Source: Durusdinium trenchii
Lineage: Eukaryota; Sar; Dinophyceae; Suessiales; Symbiodiniaceae
Assembly (NCBI GenBank): GCA_963970005.1
Contig: CAXAMN010021001.1
Coordinates: 50,540 to 114,539, forward strand
Reading direction: 5' to 3'
Length of the DNA: 64,000 bases
Shown here: positions 49,555 to 60,153 of the stretch, piece after piece
Layout of the letters: each line of letters begins with the position of its first letter
How positions within the stretch are numbered: position 1 is the first letter of the stretch
Translations under genes and position numbers: made by a program
Notes under the pieces: generated by a model
Databases searched by the model: none
What the model saw: the letters and a program-made list of their open reading frames with translations, nothing else
Told to the model about the DNA's origin: nothing

Positions 49555-51617
49555 CCATTTCTTACTTTTCCATTTTAACTTTTCAGAAGCCTTAGCCTTA
49601 AAGATTTGACAGATTCTTGTGACTTCACGAAGAAACCCATACAAGCAAAAGTCCTTCAGTTGCAGAATCTGTCAGCCCGGCAGAATCTGTCCTAGTCTCA
49701 CTGTCACCACGAGACAACACTTAAATCCGCGTTGCCGTGTTGCACTACAATTGGAACTGCGGTTGAAGACTTGTCTCACCTACATTTCAAGGTCCGCATG
49801 ACACTGCAAGACGATTCAAAACTGCCACACTTGCCTTCTGGATGTGCTTTGAGTGCTGCAATGGTTTTTGAGTCCAGCTTTTGAACAAGCTTTGTCTTTG
49901 GGCTTTCCAACCATTTTTCAAGGCAATTTACTTCAGTGTCTTCGGTGCAGACTTCCTAGGCGAGTGATTTGATTTTGTGGTTGATGAAGGAGAAGATATG
50001 TGAAGTGTCCAAATTGCAGGTATACTTGTCAGGGTGCCTGGAGTGCATAGGTCTATGGCTCATGACATGGCGTTCTGCGGGTTTGTGTGGTATGGAAGAT
50101 TGTCAGCATTGATGAGATACATTTGAGATAATTGGCTGCATTGCAGACGACCGGTTTATGAAGGCCTGCCACCCAAATGTGCTGCTGCTTTTACATCCAG
50201 CCCACGGACAGGCGCGAGGGACGAACAGGAAGGCAGTCAGAGTGCGAAAAGTCTGCTTAAGCGAAAGAGATCGTTTTTGGGAGAGAAAAGCGACTTGATT
50301 GCTCAGGTGTGAGTTGCTTGTGGTTAGTCTTGTGAGCGATCTCTCTCCAGAATCGGCTGGCGTGGTCGACTAAAAGCATCAATGATTAACAAAAGGCTTC
50401 AGAAGGGGTAAGGACAGTATAGGATCTGGATGGTCATCTAAGGGAGGGCAACTGTTTTTGGTTTCTTTGTAGTTTTGTTTTTTTTGATATTTTGTTCGTT
50501 CTACCTGTTGCTTCTGTTGCTTCTGAGGCTTCTATGTCTTTTGAGTCTTGGCTTTTGGCTTTGTGGCTTCTTGGCATCCGACTTTGTTTCTTCTTGGCTT
50601 TTGGCTTCCATTTTGCTGGCTGGCGGGGTTTTTGATGGCTTGCTTTTGGTGGTTCTCGGGGATTTTATTGGGTTTGATAACTTCTTCTGTTAGCTTTTGG
50701 TACGTAGCTGCTTGGTGAACTTGAAGTTTGGTGACTTTTGGCTTTTGGAGTCTTTTGTGGCTTTGGGCTGGTGTTTGATTGAGGGTTGATTTGTTTTTTG
50801 ATACGTGGATTTTGTTCAGCTTTGATGGCTAGGCGATCACTTCTGGTTTCTTGGCATTTGGTGGCTTGGCACTGGTGGCTTGGCACTTGGTTTGCTCGTT
50901 TGCTCGGGCGTAGCACCTCTCCCCTGCTCCCCCTCCAGCGTAAGCCAAGCCACCAGTGAACAACTGAAAACCCTCAGAGACACCAGGGGGCTGCAGGGAA
51001 CCTTCCTAAGTCCCTGTAAGGAGCAACCTAGCAAAGCCAACAAACAAAAATAACCCACACATACGAAAATCACAAATTGAGATCGCCGCCTCATCTATAT
51101 ATACGATATATATATATATATATAAGTCATCTATCTATAAGAATCTATCCTTCCATCCATCCAATCTTCTCTTATTTGATCTGATTTGAGCTTCTCTCTT
51201 CTTATCTATCTATAAGGTTCTTGCATGGTTCTGCATCATCCCAGCCTTGGGAACCTTCGGATCCGGATTCAGAGTGACCCTCACACAGAAGCAATTTCGC
51301 TGGCAGAAACGAAGCCAAGTCCGAGCTGCTATCAGTGGCTTGTGAGCTAGTCTCCAACCAAATTGCTTGTGTTCTTAGGTGTGTTTGGCCGTGCTCACAG
51401 AAACCAATCACAAAGGGAGCTTGACCTCCGGGTGTCGAGGCGGGAGCGATTCAGTTTGGAAAAACGCTGCGACTGTTTTTGGGGGGAATGCATGGACAGG
51501 CTTTTTTGATTGGTTTCACCTCGAAGGACTGTGTTGTGCTTTGCACCTTTGTTTGATCTACGTAGATACGCCCCAAGCCAGCAGCTAGTATTTAGCGAGC
51601 TGGTGCATCAGGCTGCC
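49555..51617. other. 2.1-kb spacer between ankyrin genes 1 and 2
   Basis: It holds a T/G-rich stretch (50450-50800) with repeated CTTTTGGCTT(T/C) phrases, and TA repeats at 51100-51124. The second copy of the shared upstream element lies 1.4 kb before gene 2, so sequence has been inserted between that element and the gene. No other gene seen. Confidence 0.5.
50112..50214 (+). repeat. Shared upstream element of ankyrin genes, copy 2
   Basis: Matches 47397-47503 with small differences (GGCTGCATTGCAGACGACC against GGCTCCATTGCCGACGACC). The inverted repeat that precedes copy 1 is absent here, which suggests that hairpin is a later insertion or was lost. Confidence 0.75.
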
Positions 51618-53414
51618 ATGCCGCTGTGTGGATTGCGCAGAGAGACACCGCTGGCATGCCATGCAGCCCACCTGCAGGCAGAGTCAGAGGCGGTGCCGAC
51701 GAGGCTTTATCCAATGTACACAGTGCATTTGGAAGATGCATTGCAAATGAGCTGCCTCCAGCCGCATGAAGAGCTGAAGTCCAAAGGTGTTCTGGTGGAA
51801 TTTGAGAAGAAGATGGGAAAGGCAGTGTTTGTTTCACACCAATGGGCAGGAAAGGATCACCCAGATCCCACGTTTGAGCGGTTCCGCGTGCTGCAGAAGG
51901 CAATGCAACGCATTTTGTCCGATCTTCCGCAGATACCACTTGACTATGTCACCGAACTGCTCGTTCCAAATGCACGCCCTTTGGACACCCAAGAGCTGCG
52001 CTCAGTGAAACTGTTCCTTTGGTACGACTACTTTTCTTGCCCGCAGAAGAATCAGCCTGAGAGTCCGGGGCAGATTAGCAAGCAGGCACAAGCTATTGAG
52101 AGCATTCATGCTTACGTGGCTGAGTGTTCGTTCCTTTTCGCACTGTGCCCTTTCATGCATGATCTGGTCACGAACGAGGTTCTCGATGCATCAAGTTGGC
52201 GAAGTCGGGGCTGGTGTCGTTTGGAGCGGACGATGCGCGAGCTTTCTGAGGGCCCATGGATAATGGTGAAAAGTGCTTTGCATATCGAGATCACGGTTGC
52301 AACCGACGCCTTCAATCGGCCCATAGGCGAAGGCACTTTTGCCGTGGCGGATGACAAGGCCAAGCTTGGTCCAGTGCTGGCGGCTGCCCTGAAGCGCAAG
52401 ATGCTGAATGCATTGAGACGTGGTGACTTTGTGACTTACCGCATTGTGCGCAACCTCCAAAGTGTGCATTTGAGAGGTCTTGACATTGAGCCAGAGCTCA
52501 ACCTCATTCCAGGCTTTGTGGCTGACAAAGTTGGCAACACAGACGACTCGGCTGTGGTTGTGGCTGAATTCTTCCATCAGAATGGCTTCTCAAGAATCAA
52601 TGAAGTAGACCGTGCTGGATTTAGGCCTTTGCACTATGCTGCTTTGAGCGGAGACACGAAGTTGATCAACGCTCTTTTGGAACAGCGTGCAGACTTGACC
52701 AAGACCACCCGGAAGGGGCAACCCTTGATCGGGGCGCCACCCTGGATGTCATCGCTTGGCTTATCCGTTCTTTGTGGGCACAACAAAGTTGCACAGTTGC
52801 TGATAGCAGCCAAGGCGAGAGTGCAAGAATGGGGTATTTGTCCCGCCTTGACAGCGGCTGCTCTGAGCAACAATGATGAAGGCGTTCGCCTGCTTTGCGA
52901 CTTTAGCTGTGATCCCGCAAGTGCCAACGTGCTTGGGATGCCAGTGCTTCAGTCTGCAATTCAAATGAACTCGCTGGCTGCTATGGAAGAACTTTGGAGT
53001 CGAAGCGCTGCCAACAAGCTTTCCAAGTGCCTCCACACAGCCGCCACAACCAACCAAGGAGGGGCCCAAGTGACTCGGAGACTCCTTGAGATGAAGGCAG
53101 ATGTGGATGAGCAGTACCAGGTTCCGCAGTTGACAGTTGAATCGAGCGTAGTTCTTGCACAGTCTATGCAGCACAGATTTCGCAGAAGGACCTCTGCAAC
53201 AAGAATGTTCTACCATTTGCATGGTGCAACGCCCTTGATGCTGGCCATCCTTCAAGCGAACTACGAAACTGCCTGGATCCTGGTCACTGAGGGGGCCAGG
53301 CTGGATCTGCGCAATGCGCAGGGATTTTCGGCCGCCGACCTAGCACGGGAGGTGGGAGTGCCGGAGAGTTTGCAGGAAGTTTTTAACGGCGAGGTGACGT
53401 ACTGCCGAGTGTGA
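51618..53414 (+). CDS. SHQW-domain ankyrin-repeat protein 2
   Basis: About 598 residues from ATG 51618 (MPLCGLRRETPLACHA); the frame is open for 36 more codons upstream, but similarity with the paralogues begins at this ATG. All signature blocks are present: FVSHQWAG, WYDYFSCPQ, RGWCRLER, the linker ALKRKMLNALRRGDF, and ankyrin repeats to the end (GEVTYCRV). Long DNA stretches are identical to gene 1 (around 52440-52740 and 53225-53340), while the ankyrin segment between has diverged, especially around 52900-53200. Intact and probably functional. Confidence 0.85.
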   Translation: MPLCGLRRETPLACHAAHLQAESEAVPTRLYPMYTVHLEDALQMSCLQPHEELKSKGVLVEFEKKMGKAVFVSHQWAGKDHPDPTFERFRVLQKAMQRILSDLPQIPLDYVTELLVPNARPLDTQELRSVKLFLWYDYFSCPQKNQPESPGQISKQAQAIESIHAYVAECSFLFALCPFMHDLVTNEVLDASSWRSRGWCRLERTMRELSEGPWIMVKSALHIEITVATDAFNRPIGEGTFAVADDKAKLGPVLAAALKRKMLNALRRGDFVTYRIVRNLQSVHLRGLDIEPELNLIPGFVADKVGNTDDSAVVVAEFFHQNGFSRINEVDRAGFRPLHYAALSGDTKLINALLEQRADLTKTTRKGQPLIGAPPWMSSLGLSVLCGHNKVAQLLIAAKARVQEWGICPALTAAALSNNDEGVRLLCDFSCDPASANVLGMPVLQSAIQMNSLAAMEELWSRSAANKLSKCLHTAATTNQGGAQVTRRLLEMKADVDEQYQVPQLTVESSVVLAQSMQHRFRRRTSATRMFYHLHGATPLMLAILQANYETAWILVTEGARLDLRNAQGFSAADLAREVGVPESLQEVFNGEVTYCRV

Positions 53415-54866
53415 CTGTGACGTTCTGTAGGAAAATTCCCACAGAAATCCGCTAAGATTTTGGCTTGTAGGGTGGAATATCATAGATTCCATTCGTCTCA
53501 GCTTTTTCTCAAGAGATTTCTGTCAGGTCCACCCTGCTGGGTGGAAACATGCCGCACAGTCACATAATTTTTTTACCTGGTCGGTTTTGTTCCGATTCGA
53601 TTCCAAAAGGTGCCTGCTCTTCCGAACGGGAACCTAAAAAATCTATACGACCCAAAAGAGACTTGGCTCGGAAGCAACAAGGACGTGCTCACTGCAGACG
53701 GACGGCGGGAACTTGATCGGAATCGGGCTTGGGTTTTTCAAGAAGAGATGTGATCTGTGGCTGGATGAATTTGGATGTTCCTTTTCGTAACTCAGTCTCA
53801 GAAGCGCAATCTCAAGAGCCCACAGTTGCTTTCTTTCCAAAAGGAAAGATGTCTTCTTCGGTGAGTCCCTTTTCGGCACATTGCAAAAGTTCCTTGCTTT
53901 CGGCTCCGAAAAGAGCCGAGCTGCCGCTGCCGCGAGCCGAGGGTGTCCGCTGAAACCGACCTGTTGTGCCGCCCAAAAGAGGCGCCGTGGTGAACGTCGG
54001 CTTCAGCCGCACCACCGACTTTGGACCATTCACGACTCTCCGCGTTTCTCCGGGTTCTCCGCAGACTGGGACAGGTGGACACCTGTGGGCCCACCGAGCT
54101 GAAGAGACGAGAGTCTCGGTGGCATCAAATCACGGTGCGAGACAAGGTGTGTGCGAGACATGGTTTGATCTCAGCACAGTCTTGCAAGCAGTTGGAGCAA
54201 GGATGTTGATTCTCAGGTTTGCATTTTCTTGAAGCTTGTCCTAGGAGCCCTTTCTTTAAAGGCTTGTGATAGGTGGGTACCGGTCCCTGGAGGCGACCAA
54301 CAGCGAAAGCTCGTTGTTTTTTCAGTCAGTTTGAGTGTAATAATTCTGGTAAGGCAACCTCCACGGATGTCCAGCTTTGGTTTTTTCAACTCCTTAGTTT
54401 CAATGGCTTCGATCGGACCAACTTTTGGCCGCTTATATGATTATGTGACATTTTTTGGAGTCGGTGGCGTTTGTTTGTCCATGAGCCTTTGTATGAAGTA
54501 TTGGTCATGCTGTGTGAGTTTTTTTAACTGTATATATAATATACAGTATATATGAAGATATCCTACAAAAGCTGCTCGACGCCTGCTGCGCCTGCTGCGA
54601 CTCGACGCTGCTCTTCATCCATCCCTGCTGACCCCACTCTGAACGGCTGAATGGCCAAAGCTTGCGCTCCGAACGATATGCTTTCGGTGTCGAGAGTCCA
54701 CGGTCACATGTGTATAAGAATAAGGGGGCAAGTCGACCCAGCACCTGGGGCGAGAAAGGGCGTCTCCTGCTTCAAATCCACATTTTCCAGGACCCGCGAG
54801 AGTTGGGTGGCGAATGGACCGAGAAGATCCAGAGTTTCGGGGGTCCTGGTTGGTATGTGAGTGAGG

Positions 54867-54990
54867 AAGGAATGAAGGAAGGAGGGAGGGAGGGAGGGAA
54901 GGAAGGACGGAGGTAAGGAAGGAAGGAAGTAAGGAAGGAAGGAGGGAAGGAAGAAGGAGGGAAGGAGGGAAGGAGCGCAGGAGGGAAGGA
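54867..54990 (+). repeat. Purine-only GGAA/GGGA microsatellite
   Basis: About 120 bp of GAAGGAAGGAGGGAGG-type sequence, nearly free of pyrimidines. Such tracts can form triplex DNA. Antisense frames over it (Pro/Ser/Leu runs) are artefacts. Confidence 0.9.
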
Positions 54991-55498
54991 GCGGAGTGGG
55001 GGCACCACTGGACCTGAACCACCAGCTGATCTTTAGTTAAAACATGTTAAAGCCAACGAAGAGCAATTACACAACATAGAGACAAGACGGAAAACTGTTG
55101 GAATATGATTGATGTGAAACTAAACCATTACGACTATGTAAATACGGCTGCTTTTGTTGCTTTTCTGCTTTTTGTGTTTTTGTCTTTCTGCTCTTTGCTT
55201 TTGTTGCTTTTCTGCTTTGGCAACTGTTCTCCTTTCTCTTTTTGTTTTTGCTTTTTCATTTGTTCTGGTGTGCTGCTGGGGGGGGGGCGCTGCGCCGCCC
55301 ACCCCAACCCCGCCCGTCTGCACCTCATCTCCGACACCCGCGCCTGCCACGAAATCAATATTTTAAGGTGAACTCCGCGGGGCAAAACCTTCTAACCAAC
55401 CAAATATGCCTCCTGTGCTACTTCTCTTTCTTTTTGCTGTTTCTCTGCTAACTGCACCAAACTGTTGTGATAGGTAGGAATTTCTCTGACACCTACAC

Positions 55499-55710
55499 TA
55501 TTCCAATGTATTTTGCTTGCCAGCTACGGCAGGTCTGTCTCTGCTAGGGATACCAAATTAGTCTAATCAGCTAGCAGTCAAAAGGAAACCTGCACCTATT
55601 CCAATGTATTTGGCCAGCTTTGACACCTGTGTCTTTGCTAAGGACACGAAATTGCTGTAATTAGCTAGGAACTAGAAAGAAGCCTTCTCTATTCCAATGA
55701 TTTTGAACAA
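55499..55710 (+). repeat. Diverged tandem repeat, about 95-bp period
   Basis: Units start CTATTCCAATG at 55499 (as ACTATTCC), 55597 and 55690. Units 1 and 2 share CTGTCTCTGCTAGGGATACC versus GTGTCTTTGCTAAGGACACG and a TAATTAGCTAG-like phrase. The third unit is partial. Confidence 0.7.
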
Positions 55711-56122
55711 ATTACCGAAAAATCAATAAACACATTAAAAGTGCACCCTAACTACTACCTACCAACTACCAGCTACACCCCTCCAGCTTTGTTTGTTTAT
55801 GCGAGCATCTGCTATAGCACTAGTACCTGCTTGCTGCCACAACGCCGCCGCCGCCGACGACGACGACTACTACTACTACTGACTGCAACATCACTCATCC
55901 CAAAAAAAGTCTCATCAAAAACATATTCGAATAATTTCTTTTTGATTGTGAAACATGTAAATATTTACAGCCTTCGGCATGCCGCCGGCCATCAGCTCGA
56001 GCCCGCACGGCTGGTCGCCATGGCCCGGGCGTGTGTAGCTGTGTGTAGCTATTGTGTTTTTTTGTGTGCAGGTTATGCAAAGGTTAGCTAACAGAGTGTA
56101 CGATATCAAAGTGCGTGAAAAC

Positions 56123-56441
56123 AAGGGGTTTGTGCGCGACATGACTTGGAACATGCACGCTGGCTGGAGATGTTTGTGTCAATGAGGTGCGGCGTCAAAA
56201 CGAAGTAGTGTAAGAGCCATGTAAGTGGAGAGCAACTGGCCAAAAACAAAAGCTGCGCTGGTGTAAAAGCGAGTGGGCAGCGAACAGTACTTGCAGAGAG
56301 CGTGTGTGTAACACAGAGCTTCTGCAAAAGCGACATGTAAGCGAAAAAAAGTAGCGAGGAAATGGTTGCAAGGGGCTTGTGCGCGACATGACTTGGAAGG
56401 TGCACAGGTTGCGGTGTCAGAACGAAGTCGTGTAAGAGCCA
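56123..56441 (+). repeat. Direct repeat pair, spacing about 247 bp
   Basis: TTGTGCGCGACATGACTTGGAA and, further on, ACGAAGT(A/C)GTGTAAGAGCCAT occur in both 56123-56220 and 56370-56441. The second copy is shorter. No coding content. Confidence 0.7.
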
Positions 56442-56694
56442 TTGCCTAGAATAACGCCGTGACAGTGTAAGCGATATAGAACCCAATTGGCAGCGAGTTC
56501 CCGCAAAACGCGTGGAAAAACCAAGGTTGTTATGCGTGTTTCTTCACACGCGCGACTGTGCGCCAATGCATGGCCTGCTTGAAAAAGACGAAGAGGGGGA
56601 AGAGAAGAGAAGGAGAACGAGAACGAAAAGAGAAGAGAAGCGAAGACAAGAGACGAGACAAGGCGACAAGACAAGACAAGGCGAGAGGGGGGTA

Positions 56695-57201
56695 GGAGCG
56701 CCTCAACATTAAAAGACGGAAAATGAGTTGAGAAGATGATTTTCATTACTACAAGTACGAGCACCTCAACATTAAAAGAAGAAAATGAGTTGGGAAGATG
56801 ATTTTCTTTACTAAAAGTACGAGCGCCTCAACATTAAAAGAAGAAAAATGAGGTCGGAAGATGATTTTCTTTACTAAAAGTACGAGCACCTCAACATTAA
56901 AAGAAGAAAAATGAGTTGGGAAGATGATTTTCATTACTGCAAGTAGGAGCGCCTCAACATTAAAAGACGAAAAATGAGTTGGGAAGATGATTTTCTTTAC
57001 TAAAAATACGAGCACCTCAACATTATATAAAAGAAGAAAAATGAGTTGGGAAGATGATTTTCTTTATTAAAAGTACGAGCACCTCAACATTAAAAGAAGA
57101 AAACTGAGTTGGGAAGATGATTTTCTTTATTAAAAGTACGAGCAGCTCAACATTAAAAGAAGAAAAATGAATTGGGAAGATGATTTTCTTTACTAAAAGT
57201 A
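56695..57201 (+). repeat. 63-bp minisatellite, 8 copies
   Basis: The unit begins CCTCAACATTAAAAGAAG and continues GAGTTGGGAAGATGATTTTC. Unit starts are at 56701, 56764, 56826, 56889, 56952, 57015, 57082 and 57145. The 63-bp period is 21 codons, so minus-strand frames stay open as a 21-residue repeat; this is a consequence of the period and not good evidence for a protein. Confidence 0.95.
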
Positions 57202-58357
57202 AGGCAAGAGAGGGGGGGGGGGGCGTCAGGCTGTCGAAAAATCCGCGCGGAGAGACAAACCTTAAGCTGAAACCAAGACAAGCTATACTAACCAAGACAA
57301 TCCACAAAACACGCCGGCAGGCCGGCGGATTTTTCGCTAATGAGTGGTCTTTGGCCTGTGCAGGTCACGATATTTAAGATAACCTTTTTTGATGATTTAA
57401 ATTTGTTTTTGATAAGGTTGTTAATTTCTTTTTGACTATTTTTTTTTGATAGTTCACTCGGGGTTGCCTGGGAGTCTCTTGATTTAATACACATCCATTA
57501 TCATCCATTTGTTCATTGGTGTTTGGCTATTCCTGCAGGCTCCACATTTTGGTGAAATGCCGGAACCGCAGAAGCTCATTCCAGGCACCATGAAAGCGAC
57601 TTTCAAGTTGCACTTTCAATTATGCCAACGGTGACTGTCAACCAGGTGGAGTTCATTTGGACAAACTGACAGGCTGTTTGTTACAAGAAATTGCCCTGTT
57701 TGTTGCAACTGGCATCGTTTTACCGGCATTGTATTTGAGCAACCGGACCTTCTCCTTCTCTCCGTGCTGCCCGGTGCCGCCCGGTGCCGCCCGGCGTGGC
57801 GAACGTCATGATGCAGACTCCCAACGCGGTGACCGTCACGGAGACTCCCGTCCTTTTCTTCCCCTTTTTTTTGATTCTTTTCTTTCCCACTATTTCTGGG
57901 GAGGGAACGGGGTAGGCTGCAAAGAAGCTGCTATAATGGCTATAATAATAAGAAACTACTTATTAGTAGCGAACAGAGTTGTGCCGTTTTTTCCGGCGGG
58001 GGAGGCTTGCTTGAAGAATCCCTTTGCATGATTGACTCATTGTTTCATTTTGGTTTCTTGCTTGTGTTTTCCTTTCTTGTTCCATTGCCTTTGTTGTCTT
58101 TCTATCAACATGGCTCTTTTCTTTTCCCAACTCTATTGAGCCTCTCTGTCCCAGTCGAATGAAGTGTACATGTGTTCATGTCTCTGCCAGAGCTACCTGA
58201 AGTGAATCTGAGAAACGCGTGGAGGGTGCTTTTTAAAGCACAACCCTCTCAAGTGAGTCTAAGGGGCGAGCTCAGAGCTTCTAGCCTACTCACACAATTC
58301 CTGCTCCCATTGCTGGTTGGTTTTCTCCCATGTCCTGGTTCATCCCTCCCATGGGAT

Positions 58358-59449
58358 TCATGATCTCCATGATTTCGCGAATCTCATTCTTGATCGCGAT
58401 GACGTGTTTGAGCCGCATGTACCCCCGAGGCTCTGCTGAGGCTCTGTGTCTTTTCCATCATTCGACCGAAGGCGAGACGAAGTGCCCGAAGCGGAAGAGC
58501 GAAGGGCATCCGGCATCGCTCCTCGAGCTCCGCCGGACCGACCCGCTGACCCGGTCGACTTGCCGGTATGATCGACCCGAAGGGTTTCTCTCAGGATCGA
58601 TCCTTGTGAAGTGGTAGACGTCCAAGCAAGGAAACATGCATGGATGGCCACAAGCTCTGGGTCAACGCTGACGATCTGCCAGAAATTCATCAAATTCCCT
58701 TCCAGCTCGAACCAGGTAAGTCTCAACTCCCTCACCTCTGAGCAAGAGCTCTTCACGGGTGACCAGTCGAAGGTCCACCTGAAGACTCGTTCGTCGCACT
58801 CGTTCGTTCGTCGCTCCAGGCTCCTTCCTGAAGTCTCATCCCAGCATGGCCCAATGTTTGTCCAAATCGTCAGCAAGGTCTTTGAACCCGGAACCCACAC
58901 TTCCAGCATCTCTCTTTCTACTCTTCTCTGCTTCAGCCGATAAAGAGAGTGCGTCCCTTGATGCCATCTACAGGGCACCAAATCCGAGCAAAAGCTCCCA
59001 ACACGATGATTAGCTTCGTGAAACTCTCCGGTGTGAGGCTCCTAGTACTCTCTGGCCTTTCTCTCCTGCACCTGCGCTTCCATTTTCCTCTGCAGCACTC
59101 ATCGAAGAGACACGTAGTATTCAGAAGTAGTTGCTTCTTCTCCTAAAGCTGGATTTGACACTGCCAAGACTTGAAGCTTCTGCATTCTATCAATCTCCTC
59201 CGAAGTTGCTTCCTGGTCCAATCTTGCTACGGTCTCCTCATTCACGATTGGAGGTCCACATTCTGCACGATCCGTCCTTCCGGTTCGAAGTCGAATTCCA
59301 TGTCCATTGCGTCGAAGTTCCTCCAAGATGTCAGCTCCTTCGTCCAGCGTTTCTGTTTCGCACTTGGTCTCATCCTCCACCATGATGTCTGCAAAGGTTG
59401 GTGAGTACATCTCAGTCTTTGGACTCTTCCCTGGTCTACCCCTCCTCAC
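58358..59449 (-). pseudogene. Possible retroelement remnant
   Basis: Two minus-strand frames (59449-59099 and 58981-58358) have a protein-like composition. The first contains VARLDQEATSEEIDRMQKLQ, a helix of the kind that precedes the reverse transcriptase in Ty1/copia-like polyproteins of dinoflagellates as I remember them. No catalytic motif was found, and the reading frame breaks several times. Low confidence; it might equally be non-coding. Confidence 0.22.
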
Positions 59450-60153
59450 TGTGCTTGTGGTGCTTCAAGGGTTCTTGATCTCTTTCTTCATGATCATGTA
59501 TATAGTCGATCCTCCTTCGGCACTGAACTTTCGATCGGCATTGAAGTGCTGCTTTCCGAAGTCCATTGTTGCACTTTTATTTTTTTTTCTCACACCTTTC
59601 TTCAAGAGTCGTCTATATAGTTTGTGCTCAGTCTTTTCGGAAGGACGCTGTATGCAGCAGACTTTGAAAAATCCAGGGAAGCGCCATGAAGAATCCCAAG
59701 TTTGCTGGCTAGATTTCCTTTGTGTTCTCACTACTCAGATGTCAAGGAAAGGGTGTTGAATCCTCTTATCCTTGGTCCACAAGACCCATTTTGCGTACTA
59801 TTTTTTCAGCTAAAGCTAGAAGAGGTCCGACCGTTTCTCCCAACTCTTCGCAACATGACGCAAAACACAGACGTTCGATGCACCAAAACAAGGTGAAGCG
59901 AACGCTGAAGCCAGGCACCTCCTCGCCTCCTCGCCCCGACTCGGACGCTTAGCGTCGAGCCTTGCCAGCCTTCAGGCCCGACTCCGCGTTTGCCCCAGAG
60001 AGAAGAAGCGGAAGAGCTGGATGTTCATGTGACACACGGTTTTATGCACTACGTAGTTTGGGGGAATGGAGGTCCAGAGGGTGAAGAAACGATTGGTGGA
60101 ATGCCAAGAAATGGCTCAAGCTAGCAAAGCTCTTAGAAATGGCACGCTGCACT

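Larger units (their letters stand above)
53415..60153. other. 6.7-kb repeat-rich spacer between ankyrin genes 2 and 3
   Basis: Besides the repeats listed separately, no intact gene is visible. It includes an AT-rich near-palindrome at about 54528-54552, a purine-rich microsatellite, homopolymer G runs near 55281 and 57211, and possible retroelement debris at 58.3-59.5 kb on minus. Confidence 0.5.

Noticed and set aside
54615-55022. Leu/Pro/Ser-rich minus-strand frame over the GGAA microsatellite
   Set aside because: A simple-repeat artefact.
56749-57307. Minus-strand proteins with a 21-residue KKIIFPTHFSSFNVE repeat
   Set aside because: They follow only from the 63-bp minisatellite; no start context or flanking domain.
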